Positions 7,416 to 15,049 of a DNA stretch of 15,265 bases are shown one piece after another; the stretch's first letter is position 1; every line of letters starts with the position of its first letter. Position numbers and translations under genes: made by a program. Under the pieces are notes generated by a model. It saw only the letters and a list, made by a program, of their open reading frames with translations, ran no database searches and had not been told where the DNA came from. Location of the stretch: assembly GCA_937911965.1 (NCBI GenBank), contig CALDPL010000403.1:1-15265 (forward strand), given 5' to 3'. The DNA is from an uncultured Allomuricauda sp. (GTDB lineage: Bacteria; Bacteroidota; Bacteroidia; Flavobacteriales; Flavobacteriaceae).

Positions 7416-8999
7416 TTATCGGCCTGCCCGCTCCCTTTTTTGTTTCTCCACCATATCGGCCACATCCTGTAGCAGCTTCTTGGCGTCGTACACGATTCCG
7501 TCCTTTATGGTGTATTCGACACCGCCCACCCGCTCGGGCTTGGCGATTTCGTCGTTAACGCGTACCGCTCCGGTGCCGTAGAGCACCTTGAAGTTCTGAA
7601 GGGGATTCTCGTCCACAATCAACATATCGGCCAACAAGCCCTCACGAATCACCCCGTATTTAATCGGTTTTCCCATGGGTTTGAAGATTTCCTGTGCAGC
7701 GTGCAAGGTGGCCGAGCGTACCACTTCCAAGGGATGGAAGCCCGCTTCCTGCAACATCTCGAGTTCAAGGATGGTCCCAAAACCGTAGAGTTGGTAGATA
7801 AATCCGGAATCCGACCCCACGGTCACCTTTCCTCCCATGTTCTTGTAGTCATTGAGGAACTCCATCCACACCTGGTAGTATTTTTTCCAGGCCACCTCGT
7901 CCTCGGTGGTCCAATCAAACCAATAGGCACCGTGGTTCGTCCTGCTGGGCTGGAAAAAATCCCATTGACTGGGAAGGGTGTATTTTTCGTGCCAATCGGC
8001 GTTTCGGGCACGCATCACGTCCCGACCGGCCGAATAAATGGTCATGGTGGGATTGATATAGAAATCGAGTTCCAGGAATTCATCCAAGAGGGCGTTCCAT
8101 TTCTCCCCTCCGGGTTTCACCAGGTTCCATTGTCTGGCCACCTGACCGAAACGGTGCTGCTCGTCCCCGTAGTTGATGTCGATCGGGAAGGGCTGTACAT
8201 CGTTGTTCTCGTACATGGATTCGAAAAGTCCGTAGAAGTGGGTCATGCTGGTCAATCCAAGGCGGGCCGCATCGATTGCGTTCATCTGGGCCACTCCGCT
8301 TTGGGCAAGGTGGGCCGTGCTTCCAAGGTTAAGGGAATTGGCCTCGTCCAAAAGCGCCTTCATGATCTCGGGGCGATAGGCGCCGAGTTTAAGGCCATCC
8401 ACGCCTTTTTTCTTGGCGTAGCGCACCCATTCCCTGGCATCCTCAGGGGTCAAGATCTTGCGTCCCTTCCACTCTTCTCCAGATCCTGGGCGGTGGTAAG
8501 AAACGATCCTGGGGGCCACAATTTGGTTCTTTGCGCTGCGTTCACGCTCTTTCAGGGACCATTCCAAATCCCCGGTGGGTACCCCGCGAACGGTGGTGAT
8601 CCCATGGGCCATCCACAGTTTATAGGTGTACTCTGCCTCCGGAGCCTTGGGAACCCCTCCGGTATGTACGTGAAGGTCGATGATCCCGGGCATCAGATAC
8701 TTGCCCTCGGCCTGGATTTCCTTGGTTTTCCCGCTTCCCAATTTGGGGCGTCGGGCCGGGTCGATGGGAACTTTGGGATACCCCACATTGACCACATCGA
8801 CAATTTTGTTTTTTTCCACCACGATGTCCACAGGGCCACGCGGAGGTCCACCCGTACCATCGATCAGGGTCACCCCACGGATGATCAGGCGGTCAAAGGG
8901 GCCTTCCCCTTCGCCCGGTCCCCGATCGGGGCCACCGATCATTTGCGCTCCCATGATCATGGGGAGGGCCAAAAGGGCACTCAATAAGATTCGTTTCAT
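7416..8999 (-). CDS. Secreted metal-dependent amidohydrolase (imidazolonepropionase-like), substrate unknown
   Basis: This is a 527-residue protein with a Sec signal peptide (about 1-18, ending MGAQ), followed by a Gly/Pro-rich acidic linker (21-34). The catalytic TIM barrel of the amidohydrolase superfamily is clear: HVH (His110, His112) after a PGIIDLH strand, GLKLG with Lys204 as the likely carbamylated metal bridge, His230 (STAHLAQSG), His254 (SMTHFYG) and Asp397 (VGSDSGF). A C-terminal beta-sandwich follows, with GLLADMLIVDENPL (454-467). All metal ligands of a two-metal centre appear present. Region 258-380 between the last His and the Asp is rich in Trp and Tyr and probably shapes the substrate pocket. 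Relatives include exported peptidase- or prolidase-like and other hydrolases, so I do not name a substrate. The gene is monocistronic, with a hairpin terminator; no clear TAnnTTTG promoter was found upstream. Confidence 0.88.
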   Translation of the reverse strand: MKRILLSALLALPMIMGAQMIGGPDRGPGEGEGPFDRLIIRGVTLIDGTGGPPRGPVDIVVEKNKIVDVVNVGYPKVPIDPARRPKLGSGKTKEIQAEGKYLMPGIIDLHVHTGGVPKAPEAEYTYKLWMAHGITTVRGVPTGDLEWSLKERERSAKNQIVAPRIVSYHRPGSGEEWKGRKILTPEDAREWVRYAKKKGVDGLKLGAYRPEIMKALLDEANSLNLGSTAHLAQSGVAQMNAIDAARLGLTSMTHFYGLFESMYENNDVQPFPIDINYGDEQHRFGQVARQWNLVKPGGEKWNALLDEFLELDFYINPTMTIYSAGRDVMRARNADWHEKYTLPSQWDFFQPSRTNHGAYWFDWTTEDEVAWKKYYQVWMEFLNDYKNMGGKVTVGSDSGFIYQLYGFGTILELEMLQEAGFHPLEVVRSATLHAAQEIFKPMGKPIKYGVIREGLLADMLIVDENPLQNFKVLYGTGAVRVNDEIAKPERVGGVEYTIKDGIVYDAKKLLQDVADMVEKQKRERAGR

Positions 9000-9401
9000 A
9001 GAATAAAGGATTTAAAAGGTTCGGTTATAATTCTTTCCAGAATCCAAGAGTCATAAAAGTCCCTTCAGAACGGATTCCCTAATAGTAGGTTATAAAAATC
9101 TTGATACAGGGTGACAACCCAGGCTTCCTTTTTTTTGATTTTTTAAGTTTTTCACTGTAAAATCAAGGGAATCAAAAGCTGATCGAAGGGCCGGGCGCAC
9201 CTTCAATATATGGGTAGAATTTCCATGCTGCATCCGATAGGGCCGGCCATGATAAAGAGGGTTGGGTATCCAGCAAATGTTAAGAAAACGGACCCTTCAT
9301 CGAATATATTCCCAATTTTCAAGTTTTGGGGAGTCGCATCGCAATAGTTTCCTACAAACCAACGTTATGACAGTCCCAAAATCAACTTAATCTACTGTCC
9401 T
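9000..9401. other. 402-bp divergent gap without a recognised gene
   Basis: This lies between the starts of the amidohydrolase (-) and the small lipoprotein (+), so it should hold both promoters. I found no full TTG-N17-23-TAnnTTTG on either strand. The nearest on the + strand is TTG at 9326-9328, 16 bases, then TAGTTTCC (9345-9352), 49 bases before the lipoprotein ATG. Other contents are a T-rich stretch (9128-9157), a small GGGT/ACCC hairpin (9109-9120), the 8-bp palindrome GGCCGGCC (9241-9248), and a 40-codon open frame at 9225-9347 that looks non-coding. Confidence 0.6.
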
Positions 9402-9773
9402 ATGAAAAAGCTTTTTTCATTGCTGTCCATAGTGGGCATCATCGTCATCAGCAACTGTACGCAGATTCCGGAAAACAACGACCCCATTCTTGGCGTATGG
9501 ATCAAGACGGATAGTAGGACCGTTGAAGGCAAGGGCACCGAGACCACCCGGGAGGAATGGATTTTCAATGACGTGTATTTGGGCAGGTACCAAAGCTTTT
9601 CAAATTCCAAATTGACTTTTTACACTGATTTTAAATGGTCCGTTGACAAGGGAAACTATTCCATTACCTATGGAGATCCAGAACTTGCAGATATCACCTT
9701 GAGTCTTGAGCAGTCCAATGATCCGGAAAGCCTTACCCTGGACAATGGTTCCGTCTTCGCCACCAGGGAATGA
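9402..9773 (+). CDS. Small putative lipoprotein, possibly lipocalin-like
   Basis: This is a 123-residue protein with a Lys-Lys start, a hydrophobic core and a lipobox-like ISNC that puts the lipidated cysteine at residue 19. Asn just before the cysteine is unusual; Gly, Ala or Ser is commoner. The mature part starts with PENNDPILGVW (23-33). An L-G-x-W entry followed by alternating strands (EEWIFND, LTFYTDFKWS, NYSITY, LTLDNGSVF) is reminiscent of the small lipocalin-like lipoproteins common in Bacteroidota. That fold assignment is an inference from pattern, not a family match, and no ligand is implied. It is a lone + strand gene flanked by divergent and convergent neighbours and has its own terminator. 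It would be exported by Sec (helped by SecDF) and lipidated by Lgt, both encoded nearby. Confidence 0.75.
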   Translation: MKKLFSLLSIVGIIVISNCTQIPENNDPILGVWIKTDSRTVEGKGTETTREEWIFNDVYLGRYQSFSNSKLTFYTDFKWSVDKGNYSITYGDPELADITLSLEQSNDPESLTLDNGSVFATRE

Positions 9774-9801
9774 GTCGAAGACCAACATATATGGAAATGG
9801 G

Positions 9802-9825
9802 AAGCCCCGGTTGAGTCCGGGGCTT
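9802..9825 (+). terminator. Intrinsic terminator of the small lipoprotein gene
   Basis: AAGCCCCGG (9802-9810) pairs perfectly with CCGGGGCTT (9817-9825) around a 6-base loop, followed on the + strand by TCTTATTAT. It sits 28 bases after the lipoprotein stop. The convergent DUF6588-type gene ends at 9866 and may use the same hairpin, though the - strand side lacks a T run. Confidence 0.83.
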
Positions 9826-9865
9826 TCTTATTATACCTTGTTTGTTGTCCCTTTGGCTCGTTCGC

Positions 9866-10870
9866 TTACCTAAATCCAAAGTTCACCCCAAAGGTAAAGG
9901 TGTTGAATTCTGAAAAATTGTATTCCGCATTGAGCCTGAAAAAGCCCAGTTTCAATTTGGTCCCCAAATTTGCAGTGACCCCATTGGCCTTCTTTGAAAC
10001 GGAAAAGGGATCCACCACGGTCTCGGAGAAGAATGGTCCATTTGCCTGGTAGGTTCCCAAGAGGTCAATGTCGGACTTGCCGGTGATATAGCCAAGGCCC
10101 CCATAAAAATTTATCACGGGTATGTTCCTCGTGGAAAGGACGGCACTGAAATTCCAGGTCTTAAAGGAGGCATCCATCCGTTGGTCACTCCCCGAAATGG
10201 TACTGGAATCGGTAAAATCATATTCCCCATCAAGCCCTGTATAGCCAATTACGGCGGAAATGGCAATGGGAAGCAGTTTGTCCGCCGGCAGCAATTTGGT
10301 GAAATCATATTGAAGTCCTGCACCGAAAAGGCCCAATTTGACATCATCCTCAAACTTGAGCTTGGGCAGAAAGCGCGCCTTGACCTCCAATCCCTTTATC
10401 AGCCCCACACTGGCTTGGATAAAGCCGGAAGGGATGAAATTGAGGTTCTCGGCAGCCAGTCCGGAGGGAAGGACAAATTCTCGTCTGAACACACCTTCCT
10501 CCACAAATACCTCCATCCCTTCCAAATCGCCCAAACCTGTGGATACCATCCTGGCCTGTCCGGGATTCTCCACAAAATCGAGGTTTTCATAGTCGTTGGG
10601 GTCCAAAAGGAAGGCTTTTTTGTCCTCCTTGTTCTTAAAGCCTGTGATATTGCCCACTATGGATATTTCAAATCCCGCCAAGGGTTTAGAGTCCGCTGAA
10701 TTGTACCATCCGTTGGAAATGCCGAATATGGCCCCTTCAGAAACCGGGGACAGATAGTCGTTTGCAAAACGTTCGGCATCTTCGATTCCGGAAACAAAAA
10801 TATCGTTCAGGTCCTGGCCCCTTCCAAAAGTGATCGCGAACAGGGCCGTAAGCAAGGTGAATTTCCGCAT
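9866..10870 (-). CDS. DUF6588-like exported beta-rich protein
   Basis: This is a 334-residue protein with a signal peptide (about 1-18, cleavage near GRGQ). The mature start QDLNDIFVSGIEDAERFANDYL is predicted helical, then the SPVSEGAIFGISNGWYNSA stretch is followed by a long series of alternating hydrophobic strands rich in Gly and aromatics, ending FGVNFGFR. This layout resembles the flavobacterial DUF6588 family and suggests an outer-membrane beta-barrel or a barrel-like surface protein. The family name is from recall of the sequence pattern, not a search, and its function is unknown. The gene starts only 25 bases downstream of the gyrB terminator stem, leaving no room for an ordinary promoter outside that hairpin. 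The nearest promoter-like octamer, TAATTTTA (complement of 10888-10895), differs from consensus at the last base and has no TTG partner. Expression by terminator read-through is possible. Confidence 0.75.
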   Translation of the reverse strand: MRKFTLLTALFAITFGRGQDLNDIFVSGIEDAERFANDYLSPVSEGAIFGISNGWYNSADSKPLAGFEISIVGNITGFKNKEDKKAFLLDPNDYENLDFVENPGQARMVSTGLGDLEGMEVFVEEGVFRREFVLPSGLAAENLNFIPSGFIQASVGLIKGLEVKARFLPKLKFEDDVKLGLFGAGLQYDFTKLLPADKLLPIAISAVIGYTGLDGEYDFTDSSTISGSDQRMDASFKTWNFSAVLSTRNIPVINFYGGLGYITGKSDIDLLGTYQANGPFFSETVVDPFSVSKKANGVTANLGTKLKLGFFRLNAEYNFSEFNTFTFGVNFGFR

Positions 10871-10895
10871 TTTGTAAAATTTTTCCCTAAAATTA

Positions 10896-10924
10896 AAAAA
10901 CTCGCCTTGATTGGGCGAGTTTTT
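10896..10924 (-). terminator. Intrinsic terminator of gyrB
   Basis: On the - strand AAAAACTCGCC pairs with GGCGAGTTTTT (complementary halves 10914-10924 and 10896-10906) around a 7-base loop. The stem runs on into further T residues and TTTTA towards 10888. It begins about 18 bases after the gyrB stop. The hairpin is an A-stem-T type that could work in both directions. Confidence 0.88.
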
Positions 10925-10942
10925 GTTGTGAAATGTACGGAA

Positions 10943-12883
10943 TTACACATCTATGTTGGCATAGACGGCATTCTTTTCAATGAACTCCCGTCTTGGGGGA
11001 ACTTCATCCCCCATCAACATGGAGAAGATGCGGTCCGATTCGGTTGCATTGTCAATGCTCACCTGTCTAAGGGTCCTGAACTCCGGGTTCATGGTGGTGT
11101 CCCACAACTGTTCGGCGTTCATTTCCCCAAGTCCCTTGTACCGCTGAATGCTGGCACCCCCGTTCATGGATTCTATGATCTCATCGCGCTCCTCATCGTT
11201 CCAGGCGTACCTTTTTTTACTGCCCTTTTTCACCAAATACAGCGGTGGGGTGGCAATGTACACATGTCCCGCTTCGATCAATTCCCGCATATAACGGAAG
11301 AAAAAGGTCAAGATCAGGGTTTCGATATGGCTTCCATCCACATCCGCATCACACATGATCACCACTTTGTGGTAGCGCAGCTTTTCGAGGTTCAGGGCCT
11401 TGCTGTCATCCTCTGTACCTATGGTGACCCCAAGGGCGGTATAAATGTTCTTGATCTCTTCGTTTTCAAAGACCTTGTGCCTCATGGCCTTCTCCACATT
11501 GAGAATCTTGCCCCTAAGGGGCAGGATGGCCTGGAAGTTTCTATCCCTTCCCTGTTTGGCGGTGCCTCCCGCGGAATCCCCTTCCACAAGGAAGACTTCG
11601 CATTTCAAAGGGTCCTGTTCGGAGCAGTCCGAAAGCTTCCCGGGCAGTCCGCCGACACTCATCGGGTTCTTGCGCTGTACCATTTCCCTGGCCTTGGCCG
11701 CTGCATGTCTGGCCTGGGCGGCAAGTTTTACCTTTTCCACGATCTGTTTGGCATCCTCAGGATGTTCCTCCAAATAATCGGTCAACATTTCGGATACGGC
11801 CTGGCTGACCGCACTGGTCACGTCACGGTTCCCCAGTTTGGTCTTCGTCTGTCCCTCGAACTGGGGTTCGGCGACCTTGACCGATACAATGGCGGTAAGG
11901 CCCTCCCTAAAGTCGTCTCCGGCAATTTCGAACTTCAGCTTTTCCAGCATTCCGGAATTGTCGGCATACTTTTTCAAGGTAGTGGTCAGACCCCTTCTGA
12001 ATCCGGAAAGGTGGGTACCCCCTTCATGGGTGTTGATGTTGTTCACATAGGAATGAAGGTTCTCGGTGAAGCCGGTATTGTAGACCATGGCCACTTCCAC
12101 CGGGATTCCGTTCTTCTCCCCTTCCATGGAAATCACGGTCTGGATCAGGGGTTCCCGGTTCCCGTCCAAAAATCGGATAAATTCCTTCAAACCCTCCTGG
12201 GAATAAAAGGTCTCCGACAGCACTTCGCCCTTATCGTCCCTGTGGCGCATGTCCGTCAGGATAATGGTAAGCCCCTTATTGAGAAAGGACAGCTCCCGCA
12301 TCCTGTTGGCAAGGGTCTCGTAACTGAACTCTATGGTCTGGGTAAATATTGTCTCGTCCGGGGTAAAGGTCACAATGGTCCCTGTTTCGTTGCTTTCCCC
12401 AATGCTCTTGACCGGATAGAGGCTCTTGCCCATCTCGTATTCCTGTTCCCAAATTTTTCCCTCCCTGTGGACCGTGGCCCTGAGATGACTGGAAAGAGCG
12501 TTGACACAGGAAACCCCGACCCCGTGGAGCCCTCCGGAAACTTTATAGGAATCCTTGTCGAATTTGCCACCGGCACCGATCTTGGTCATTACCACCTCCA
12601 GGGCGGAAACGCCCTCTTTCTTGTGGATTCCCACAGGGATTCCCCTACCGTTGTCCTTGGTGGTGATCGAATTGTCCTCGTTGATGATGACTTCGATCCT
12701 ATCGCAGTGTCCCGCCATGGCCTCATCGATGGAGTTGTCAACCACTTCATACACCAAATGGTGCAATCCCCTGGTCCCGACATCACCGATGTACATGGAA
12801 GGTCTCATTCGAACGTGTTCCATGCCCTCCAAGGCCTGGATACTATCCTCCGAGTACTGGTTCTTTTTAGCTTCTTCGCCCAT
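10943..12883 (-). CDS. gyrB: DNA gyrase subunit B
   Basis: GyrB is the ATPase and metal-binding half of DNA gyrase, which introduces negative supercoils as a GyrA2GyrB2 complex. The 646-residue protein is the short bacterial form, without the extra C-terminal insertion of E. coli GyrB (804). GHKL ATPase motifs are in order: Glu46 (general base) and Asn50 in EVVDNS, DNGRGIP (77-83), GGLHGVG (117-123) and QTKTKLGN (345-352), whose Lys residues contact ATP. The TOPRIM part has EGDSAGG (434-440), PLRGKILNVEKA (455-466) and DADVDGSHI (512-520). The conserved QRYKGLGEMN (580-589) and a typical gyrase tail follow. The signatures separate gyrase from ParE with good but not absolute certainty. It is a single-gene unit with a -7 element about 38 bases upstream and a strong terminator. 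It is the natural target gene for aminocoumarins; no resistance change can be judged here. Confidence 0.97.
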   Translation of the reverse strand: MGEEAKKNQYSEDSIQALEGMEHVRMRPSMYIGDVGTRGLHHLVYEVVDNSIDEAMAGHCDRIEVIINEDNSITTKDNGRGIPVGIHKKEGVSALEVVMTKIGAGGKFDKDSYKVSGGLHGVGVSCVNALSSHLRATVHREGKIWEQEYEMGKSLYPVKSIGESNETGTIVTFTPDETIFTQTIEFSYETLANRMRELSFLNKGLTIILTDMRHRDDKGEVLSETFYSQEGLKEFIRFLDGNREPLIQTVISMEGEKNGIPVEVAMVYNTGFTENLHSYVNNINTHEGGTHLSGFRRGLTTTLKKYADNSGMLEKLKFEIAGDDFREGLTAIVSVKVAEPQFEGQTKTKLGNRDVTSAVSQAVSEMLTDYLEEHPEDAKQIVEKVKLAAQARHAAAKAREMVQRKNPMSVGGLPGKLSDCSEQDPLKCEVFLVEGDSAGGTAKQGRDRNFQAILPLRGKILNVEKAMRHKVFENEEIKNIYTALGVTIGTEDDSKALNLEKLRYHKVVIMCDADVDGSHIETLILTFFFRYMRELIEAGHVYIATPPLYLVKKGSKKRYAWNDEERDEIIESMNGGASIQRYKGLGEMNAEQLWDTTMNPEFRTLRQVSIDNATESDRIFSMLMGDEVPPRREFIEKNAVYANIDV

Positions 12884-12920
12884 AAATTATTCGTATTTGG
12901 CTTGAATTTTTCAAATCCTA

Positions 12921-12953
12921 CAAATATAAGGAAAACCCAGTGAAATTAGGCAT
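12921..12953 (-). promoter_or_regulatory. Promoter of gyrB
   Basis: TATATTTG on the - strand (complement of 12921-12928) is a perfect TAnnTTTG -7 element, 37 bases before the gyrB ATG. The matching -33 position 22 bases upstream reads ATG (complement of 12951-12953) instead of TTG, one mismatch. The same octamer serves secDF. Confidence 0.7.
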
Positions 12954-13019
12954 TGAAGGCAAAAGCAACCTCTTAAGTTATCAACAGTGAATGTGGAAAA
13001 AAGAAGGCTTTTTCAAAAC

Positions 13020-13040
13020 GGCCCCGACCTCTTCGGGCCC
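13020..13040. other. GC-rich imperfect hairpin beside the asnB terminator
   Basis: GGCCCCGA (13020-13027) can pair with TCGGGCC (13033-13039) with one bulged base, around a 5-base loop. It stands six bases from the asnB terminator on the gyrB side, so on the asnB transcript it would form just after the main stem. It may back up termination; it has no T run of its own. Confidence 0.4.
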
Positions 13041-13045
13041 CAATG

Positions 13046-13071
13046 AAAAACCCCTTTGACAAGGGGCTTTT
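13046..13071 (-). terminator. Intrinsic terminator of asnB
   Basis: CCCCTT (13051-13056) pairs with AAGGGG (13061-13066) around a TGAC loop; one A-C mismatch and four A-T pairs extend it outward. On the - strand the stem ends in GGGGTTTTT, a classic tail, 66 bases after the asnB stop. Confidence 0.82.
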
Positions 13072-13137
13072 CTGACTAATTGAAAATGAAACAATACTGC
13101 ATCTTCCTACCTCATGTACCTTTGGTTCTTATACGGT

Positions 13138-14808
13138 TCATTTGACATAGGCATCGGCATGGACGTGGGACACGGCCCGACCCGAGGGGTCGTTCATGTT
13201 CCTAAAGGCCTCGTCCCATTCCAGGGCCACCCGGGTACTACAGGCCACGGAAGGCTCCTGGGGCACGCTCAATGCAGCGGCATCCGAAGGGAAATGTTCT
13301 TCAAAGATGCTGCGGTAATAATACTCTTCCTTGCTTGTTGGGGTCTGCAATGGAAATTTGAAATGCGCATTGGCCAATTGTTCATCGGAGATTTCCTCCT
13401 GCACCAAGGCCTTCAGGGTATCGATCCAACTGTATCCCACCCCATCGGAAAACTGTTCCTTTTGCCTCCATACCACACTTTCGGGAAGGTAGGATTCGAA
13501 TGCCTTTCGCACCACCCATTTTTCCATGCGCTCCCCATTGATCATTTTATCACCAGGGTTGATTCGCATGGCCACATCCATAAACTCCTTGTCGAGAAAG
13601 GGAACCCGGCCCTCAATGCCCCAGGCTGCGAGGGATTTATTGGCCCTCAGACAATCGTACATATGCAACTTGTCCAGTTTTCGCACCGTCTCTTCATGAA
13701 AATCCTTGGGACTGGGCGCCTTGTGAAAATAGAGATATCCCCCAAAAAGCTCATCGGCCCCTTCTCCCGATAACACCATTTTGATGCCCATGGACTTGAT
13801 GACCCGGGCCATGAGGTACATGGGAGTGGAGGCCCTTATGGTCGTAATGTCATAGGTTTCAAGGTTATATATCACATCCCTGATCGCATCCAGGCCTTCC
13901 TGAATGGTAAACTTTATCTCGTGGTGAACGGTTCCAATGTGGGAGGCCACTTTTCTTGCGGCAGCTAGGTCCGGGGAACCTTCCAGGCCCACGGAAAAGG
14001 AATGCAATTGGGGCCACCAGGCTTCCACAGTATCTCCGGACTCTATCCTTTTTTGTGAATATTTTTTGGCGATGGCGGAAGTCACCGAAGAATCCAGCCC
14101 CCCGGAAAGCAGCACCCCATAGGGAACATCGGACATCAATTGCCGGTGTACGGCCGCTTCGAGGGCATCCCTGATGGCCTCAATGCTGGTCGCGTTCTCT
14201 TTGACGGCCTCGTATTCCATCCAATCCCTTTTGTACCATCTTTTGAACTCCCCATCAGCGCTGTGGAGGTAATGGCCCGGGGGAAAGAGTTCGATTTTTG
14301 TGCACACCCCTTCCAACGCCTTCAATTCGGAGGCCACGTAAAAGGTCCCGTTCCTATCCCATCCGGTATACAGGGGAATGATTCCCATATGGTCCCTCGC
14401 AATGAAATATTCATCCTTGACACTGTCGTAGAGGGCAAAACCGAAGATGCCGTTCATTTCATCGACAAAGTCCACTCCCTTTTCCTTGTAGAGGGCCAGG
14501 ATCACCTCACAATCGGACTCGGTCCGGAATTCGTAGTTTCCCTCAAATTGCTTTCTAAGTTCCCTATGGTTGTATATTTCCCCGTTGGCGGCCAGGACCA
14601 AGGTTCCATCGGCCCCGATCAAGGGTTGTTTGCCCGAGGCCGGATCTACAATGGCCAACCGTTCATGGGCCAATATGGCCTTATCCTCGGAATGGATACC
14701 ACTCCAATCAGGACCTCGATGCCTTACTTTTTTGGCCATTTCCAAAATGCGGGGCCTGAGCGCCTCGGCGGGTTCCTTCAAATCAAATGCACAAACAATT
14801 CCACACAT
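13138..14808 (-). CDS. asnB: Asparagine synthase B (glutamine-hydrolysing)
   Basis: AsnB makes asparagine from aspartate, ATP and glutamine in the cytosol. The 556-residue protein matches E. coli AsnB (554) almost in length and layout. After Met removal the N-terminal glutaminase domain starts with the nucleophile Cys2 (MCGIVCAFD) and has RHRGPD (29-34), ERLAIVDP (49-56, glutamine-binding Arg50) and NGEIYNH (75-81). The synthetase domain has the ATP-pyrophosphatase loop SGGLDSS (235-241), SVGLEGSPDL, SGEGADELFGGY (347-358) and the REVFR-region equivalent around RVPFLDKEF. The C-terminal DPSGRAVSHVH tail is typical of the E. coli type, unlike the exosortase- or antibiotic-linked AsnB homologues. 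A complete catalytic set supports an active enzyme. Its upstream gap is AT-rich; the best promoter candidate, AATATTTG (complement of 14838-14845), has one mismatch and no TTG partner. Confidence 0.97.
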   Translation of the reverse strand: MCGIVCAFDLKEPAEALRPRILEMAKKVRHRGPDWSGIHSEDKAILAHERLAIVDPASGKQPLIGADGTLVLAANGEIYNHRELRKQFEGNYEFRTESDCEVILALYKEKGVDFVDEMNGIFGFALYDSVKDEYFIARDHMGIIPLYTGWDRNGTFYVASELKALEGVCTKIELFPPGHYLHSADGEFKRWYKRDWMEYEAVKENATSIEAIRDALEAAVHRQLMSDVPYGVLLSGGLDSSVTSAIAKKYSQKRIESGDTVEAWWPQLHSFSVGLEGSPDLAAARKVASHIGTVHHEIKFTIQEGLDAIRDVIYNLETYDITTIRASTPMYLMARVIKSMGIKMVLSGEGADELFGGYLYFHKAPSPKDFHEETVRKLDKLHMYDCLRANKSLAAWGIEGRVPFLDKEFMDVAMRINPGDKMINGERMEKWVVRKAFESYLPESVVWRQKEQFSDGVGYSWIDTLKALVQEEISDEQLANAHFKFPLQTPTSKEEYYYRSIFEEHFPSDAAALSVPQEPSVACSTRVALEWDEAFRNMNDPSGRAVSHVHADAYVK

Positions 14809-14939
14809 ATCTATTGTAAACTATGACAATTTTTATACAAATATTATATTTAAGCTTTATATATAAAATCGTAATACGTTTTTTGATTACCATAAACAAC
14901 ATATAAATCAATTTTTGTATAAAATCAATACTTATTCGT

Positions 14940-14993
14940 AGGGGTTGTGATCCCTTAAAAGTGATTGTGTAAGTCCAACTATTTTCAACCCCT
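14940..14993. repeat. 8-bp inverted repeat ahead of the DUF2911 promoter
   Basis: AGGGGTTG (14940-14947) is the exact reverse complement of CAACCCCT (14986-14993), with 38 bases between. The right arm ends four bases before the TTG of the promoter at 14998. The spacing of arm centres (46 bases) is about four helical turns, compatible with a looped or two-site regulator, but chance cannot be excluded. Confidence 0.4.
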
Positions 14994-14997
14994 TTAA

Positions 14998-15028
14998 TTG
15001 AAAAACCGCAGATTAAATCCTAGCTTTG
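14998..15028 (+). promoter_or_regulatory. Bacteroidota-type promoter of the DUF2911 gene
   Basis: TTG (14998-15000) is followed after 20 bases by TAGCTTTG (15021-15028), a full match to TTG-N17-23-TAnnTTTG, with 21 bases from the octamer to the ATG. The spacing equals that of the secDF promoter. Confidence 0.85.
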
Positions 15029-15049
15029 AAAACATCTTAAAAAACAAAC

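Noticed and set aside
7701..8987. A 428-codon open frame on the + strand opposite the amidohydrolase
   Set aside because: The - strand frame carries the signal peptide and all metal ligands. The + strand product is low-information and Gly/His-rich, as expected for a shadow.
9241..9248. Palindrome GGCCGGCC
   Set aside because: A single 8-bp palindrome without context; could be chance, with no evidence of an attachment or methylation site.
9225..9347. A 40-residue open frame inside the divergent gap
   Set aside because: Short, no recognisable motif, no upstream promoter element; expected by chance in 400 bases.
10907..12943. A 678-codon open frame on the + strand covering the whole of gyrB
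   Set aside because: It is exactly opposite gyrB, whose motifs are unmistakable. Long mirror frames arise from codon bias at the third position. The product has no coherent domain.
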